From: JACMLD01 sp047602295
GTDB taxonomy: Bacteria; Bacteroidota; Bacteroidia; Chitinophagales; Chitinophagaceae
Length of the DNA: 64,000 nt
Reading direction: 5' to 3'
Assembly: GCA_047602295.1 (NCBI GenBank)
Contig: JASGHP010000001.1
Coordinates: 2,914,001 to 2,978,000, forward strand
The notes below the pieces were generated by a model. It had not been told where the DNA came from, did no database searches, and saw only the letters and a program-made list of their open reading frames with translations. The translations under genes were made by a program, and so were the position numbers. Numbering within the stretch: position 1 is the first letter of the stretch; each line of letters starts with the position of its first letter. Below, piece by piece: positions 61,500-64,000 of the stretch.

Positions 61500-61997
61500 G
61501 TGGTCCACAACCTGGTTACAGACATTATAGATTTTTTTTACCGGCCTTTTAAGAAATGGGTGCCACTGCAAACTTTTCGTTACGCAGCTTGCGGCGGTGG
61601 CAATATGGTGCTGGGGTTTTTGCTTTATACCATCAGTTATAAATTTATTTTTAAGGAACAGATAGTAGACCTGGGTTTTTATGCTTTTAAGCCGCACATT
61701 GCTGCACTTATATTTTCCTTTCTTATCAACTTTCCTGTGGGCTTTCTTTTAATGAAGTATGTGGTATTTATTGATTCCAATATCAGGGGAAGGGTGCAGT
61801 TATTTCGCTACTTTTTTGTGTTTGTGTCCAATCTTTTCATCAATTACCTGCTTTTGAAAGTGCTGGTAGAATACCTGTATGTAAATGCCATTGTGGCCCA
61901 GGTTATTTCAACGGCTGTGGTGGTAACCATCAGCTACCTGTTGCAGCGACATTTTACTTTTAAAGTAGAAGATACAGGAGATACGGGGGTGGATTAG
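61500..61997 (+). CDS. GtrA family membrane protein
   Basis: 165 residues from a GTG start at 61500. Four membrane helices (about 27-50, 68-88, 102-123, 131-151) and the GtrA block RYAACGGGNMVLGFLLY, then ATNFxxxRHFTF-like end (YLLQRHFTF). GtrA proteins help flip or supply lipid-linked sugars for cell-surface glycosylation or teichoic-acid-like polymers. It is a lone gene, with no glycosyltransferase beside it. Confidence 0.9.
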   Translation: MVHNLVTDIIDFFYRPFKKWVPLQTFRYAACGGGNMVLGFLLYTISYKFIFKEQIVDLGFYAFKPHIAALIFSFLINFPVGFLLMKYVVFIDSNIRGRVQLFRYFFVFVSNLFINYLLLKVLVEYLYVNAIVAQVISTAVVVTISYLLQRHFTFKVEDTGDTGVD

Positions 61998-62152
61998 CGG
62001 AATTGGGAATTAGCTGGTAGGAATTGGGAACTCGCTGGTTTTAGACCCTAATAAATTGGAAGTCAAAGGTTGCGAAACAGCCCTTTAAAATAAGAATGTC
62101 AAATAAACAGCGATTCTCGTAGTTAACTGATCAACTGGTCAACCAATCAACC
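61998..62152. repeat. AATTGGGAATTAG and CAACTGGTCAACC spacer modules
   Basis: GAATTGGGAATTAGCTGG and GAATTGGGAACTCGCTGG occur at about 61999-62039, and a GATCAACTGGTCAACCAATC module at about 62129-62150. This is the same family as 45684-45850 and 56005-56066. Confidence 0.55.
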
Positions 62153-62232
62153 GTGTTCCTGTCATTTTTGCACGTTCCAGGCTCATGGCATAATCATTGA
62201 CTATCAAACGTAAACATTAAATTCTTTAAAAT

Positions 62233-64000
62233 ATGGGAAAAATAATAGGAATAGACTTGGGAACCACTAACAGTTGCGTATCTGTAATGGAGGGCAACGA
62301 ACCAGTGGTAATAGCCAATGACGAGGGCAGGCGTACAACCCCGTCTGTAGTGGCTTTTCTGAAAAATGGTGAGCGCAAAGTGGGTGACCCGGCAAAACGC
62401 CAGGCCATTACCAATCCACAAAACACTATTACCAGTGTAAAGCGTTTTATGGGCCGCCGTTTTGATGAAGTAACAGAAGAAATAAGCCACTGGAGCTATA
62501 AAGTGGTAAAAGGTGACAATAATACCGTACGTATTGACATAGACGGCCGTTTATATACGCCACAGGAAATCTCTGCCATGGTTTTGCAGAAAATGAAGAA
62601 AACAGCAGAAGACTATCTGGGCACCACGGTAACAGACGCAGTAATTACTGTGCCTGCTTACTTTAATGATGCACAAAGACAAGCTACCAAAGAGGCTGGT
62701 GAAATTGCCGGTTTGAACGTTCGCCGTATAGTGAACGAGCCTACTGCTGCAGCATTGGCTTATGGCCTTGATAAAGGTGGTAAAGATCATAAGATAGCCG
62801 TATTTGACCTTGGTGGTGGTACTTTCGATATCTCTGTATTGGAATTGGGTGATGGCGTTTTTGAAGTAAAAAGTACCAATGGCGATACCCACTTGGGCGG
62901 TGATGACTTTGATAAAGTGATCATGGACTGGTTGGCTGATGAGTTTAAGAAAGATGAAAATATGGATCTGCGCAAAGACCCAATGGCTTTGCAACGTTTG
63001 AAAGAAGCTGCTGAAAAAGCAAAAGTGGAGTTGAGCTCTTCTTCAGAAACAGAAATCAACCTGCCTTATATTACCGCAGTAGATGGTGTTCCTAAACACC
63101 TGGTAAAAAAACTGAGCCGTGCTAAGTTTGAGCAGATTGCAGACAACCTGTTTGCACGTTGCTTGAAACCTTGCGAGCAGGCTTTAAAAGATGCAGGTTT
63201 AAGCGTTAGCCAGATTGACGAAGTAATATTGGTTGGTGGTTCTACACGTATACCTAAAGTGCAGGAGATAGTAGAAAAATTCTTTGGCAAGAAACCAAAT
63301 AAGGGTGTAAATCCTGATGAGGTGGTTGCTGTTGGTGCAGGCATACAAGGTGCGGTATTGACTGGTGAAGTAAAAGATGTATTGTTGTTGGACGTAACAC
63401 CGCTTTCTTTGGGTATTGAAACAATGGGTGGTGTAATGACAAGATTGATAGAAAGCAATACTACCATTCCTACAAAAAAATCTGAAGTATTTTCTACCGC
63501 AAGCGATAACCAACCTGGTGTACAGATACATGTATTGCAGGGCGAACGTCCAATGGCTGGTCAGAATAAAAGCCTTGGTATGTTTAACCTGGATGGCATT
63601 CCGCCAGCACCACGTGGTGTACCGCAGGTAGAAGTAATTTTTGATATTGATGCCAATGGTATCTTGCATGTAACTGCAAAAGACAAAGGCACTGGCAAAG
63701 AACAAAAAATTCGTATTGAAGCAGGTAGTGGCTTAAGCAAAGACGAAGTAGAAAAGATGAAGAACGAAGCAAAAGCCAATGAAGCTGCTGATAAAGCTGA
63801 ACGTGAAAAAGTAGATAAAGTAAATGCTGCAGACAGCCTGATATTCCAGACTGAAAAACAGATAAAAGAGTACGGCGATAAAATTCCGGCTGATAAGAAA
63901 GCCCCGATTGAAGCAGCGCTTACTCAATTGAAAGAAGCACACAAGAGCCAGGACTTAGCAGCTATTGATGCAGCAACTACAGCAATGAATACCGCATGGA
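62233..64000 (+). CDS. dnaK: Chaperone DnaK (Hsp70), 3' end beyond window
   Basis: 589 codons seen; the frame continues past 64000. The ATPase domain has GIDLGTTNSCVSVMEG, the phosphate-1 and -2 motifs (IAVFDLGGGTFDISVLELG) and the adenosine motif LVGGSTRIPKVQEIV. The substrate-binding part has LLLDVTPLSLGIETMGGVMT and DIDANGILHVTAKDKGTGKE. It folds proteins with DnaJ and GrpE; neither is in the window. It probably cooperates functionally with the Hsp20 at 5869. The leader carries dispersed spacer repeats and no obvious CIRCE element; a weak TTTG/TAATCATTG pair (62167-62199) may be the promoter. Confidence 0.98.
   Translation, partial: MGKIIGIDLGTTNSCVSVMEGNEPVVIANDEGRRTTPSVVAFLKNGERKVGDPAKRQAITNPQNTITSVKRFMGRRFDEVTEEISHWSYKVVKGDNNTVRIDIDGRLYTPQEISAMVLQKMKKTAEDYLGTTVTDAVITVPAYFNDAQRQATKEAGEIAGLNVRRIVNEPTAAALAYGLDKGGKDHKIAVFDLGGGTFDISVLELGDGVFEVKSTNGDTHLGGDDFDKVIMDWLADEFKKDENMDLRKDPMALQRLKEAAEKAKVELSSSSETEINLPYITAVDGVPKHLVKKLSRAKFEQIADNLFARCLKPCEQALKDAGLSVSQIDEVILVGGSTRIPKVQEIVEKFFGKKPNKGVNPDEVVAVGAGIQGAVLTGEVKDVLLLDVTPLSLGIETMGGVMTRLIESNTTIPTKKSEVFSTASDNQPGVQIHVLQGERPMAGQNKSLGMFNLDGIPPAPRGVPQVEVIFDIDANGILHVTAKDKGTGKEQKIRIEAGSGLSKDEVEKMKNEAKANEAADKAEREKVDKVNAADSLIFQTEKQIKEYGDKIPADKKAPIEAALTQLKEAHKSQDLAAIDAATTAMNTAW

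Noticed and set aside
62160..62232. CIRCE or RpoH-type heat-shock promoter before dnaK
   Set aside because: No inverted repeat of the CIRCE type was found; only a weak TTTG/TAATCATTG pair is seen.
1..64000. tRNA, rRNA, transposase or phage genes
   Set aside because: Read-through of the spacers and gene products showed none.

Overview
The window reads as a chromosomal segment of a Bacteroidota bacterium, most likely Chitinophagaceae or a close relative (inference). Supporting signs are two secreted proteins with type IX secretion (T9SS type A) C-terminal sorting domains, Bacteroidota-type promoters (TTTG, about 20 bases, TAnnTTTG), few obvious Shine-Dalgarno sites, paired outer-membrane barrel receptors with carboxypeptidase-regulatory N-domains, a DUF1800/DUF1501 pair, zinc-free L31 and many lineage-typical protein variants. 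Most of it is ordinary housekeeping sequence. There is no phage, no transposase, no CRISPR array, and I saw no tRNA or rRNA.

Layout. 1-6.5 kb: an incomplete CHASE3/multi-PAS sensor (left edge), a small exported protein, an exported protein of unknown function, an ECF sigma factor with a membrane protein partner, and an Hsp20 chaperone. 6.5-17 kb: bacilliredoxin, Lgt, two tandem outer-membrane barrel paralogues, YajQ, ribosomal protein L31 type B, a GlmU-like nucleotidyltransferase and triosephosphate isomerase. 17-20.8 kb: a small AT-rich surface polysaccharide group (glycosyltransferase, Wzx-like flippase, pyruvyltransferase). 20.8-27.3 kb: acyl-CoA-binding protein, fasciclin protein, EVE protein, alpha/beta hydrolase, VWA lipoprotein, cysteine-free sirtuin and a cysteine synthase family enzyme. 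27.4-35.5 kb: DUF1800/DUF1501 secreted pair, saccharopine dehydrogenase-like enzyme, transglutaminase-like protein and topoisomerase I. 35.7-42.1 kb: a T9SS client and the 5-oxoprolinase set pxpB-pxpC-pxpA followed by an Nramp-fold transporter lacking the metal motifs. 42.1-49 kb: a repeat-rich spacer, DUF4407 protein, TPR protein, a candidate small RNA, a membrane iron-sulfur oxidoreductase, a phosphoribosyltransferase and a DUF2279 protein. 49-62 kb: phosphohexomutase, beta-propeller protein, GH3 beta-glucosidase, arginine decarboxylase-like enzyme, NTF2-like protein, a T9SS-exported serine hydrolase, ArgS and GtrA. The right edge cuts dnaK.

The most distinctive material is between the genes. 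There is a 10-unit, 21-bp array (42.6 kb), an 85-bp tandem duplication whose copies keep a hairpin through G-U pairing (42.2 kb), several dispersed spacer-repeat families, a 20-bp hairpin that buries the sirtuin start codon (25.6 kb), and a promoter-terminator pair marking a possible ~130-nt small RNA (45.2 kb). Among proteins, the pxp-linked Nramp relative is the best candidate for an unrecognised function, possibly 5-oxoproline uptake (inference). I found no convincing novel multi-gene defence or mobile system.
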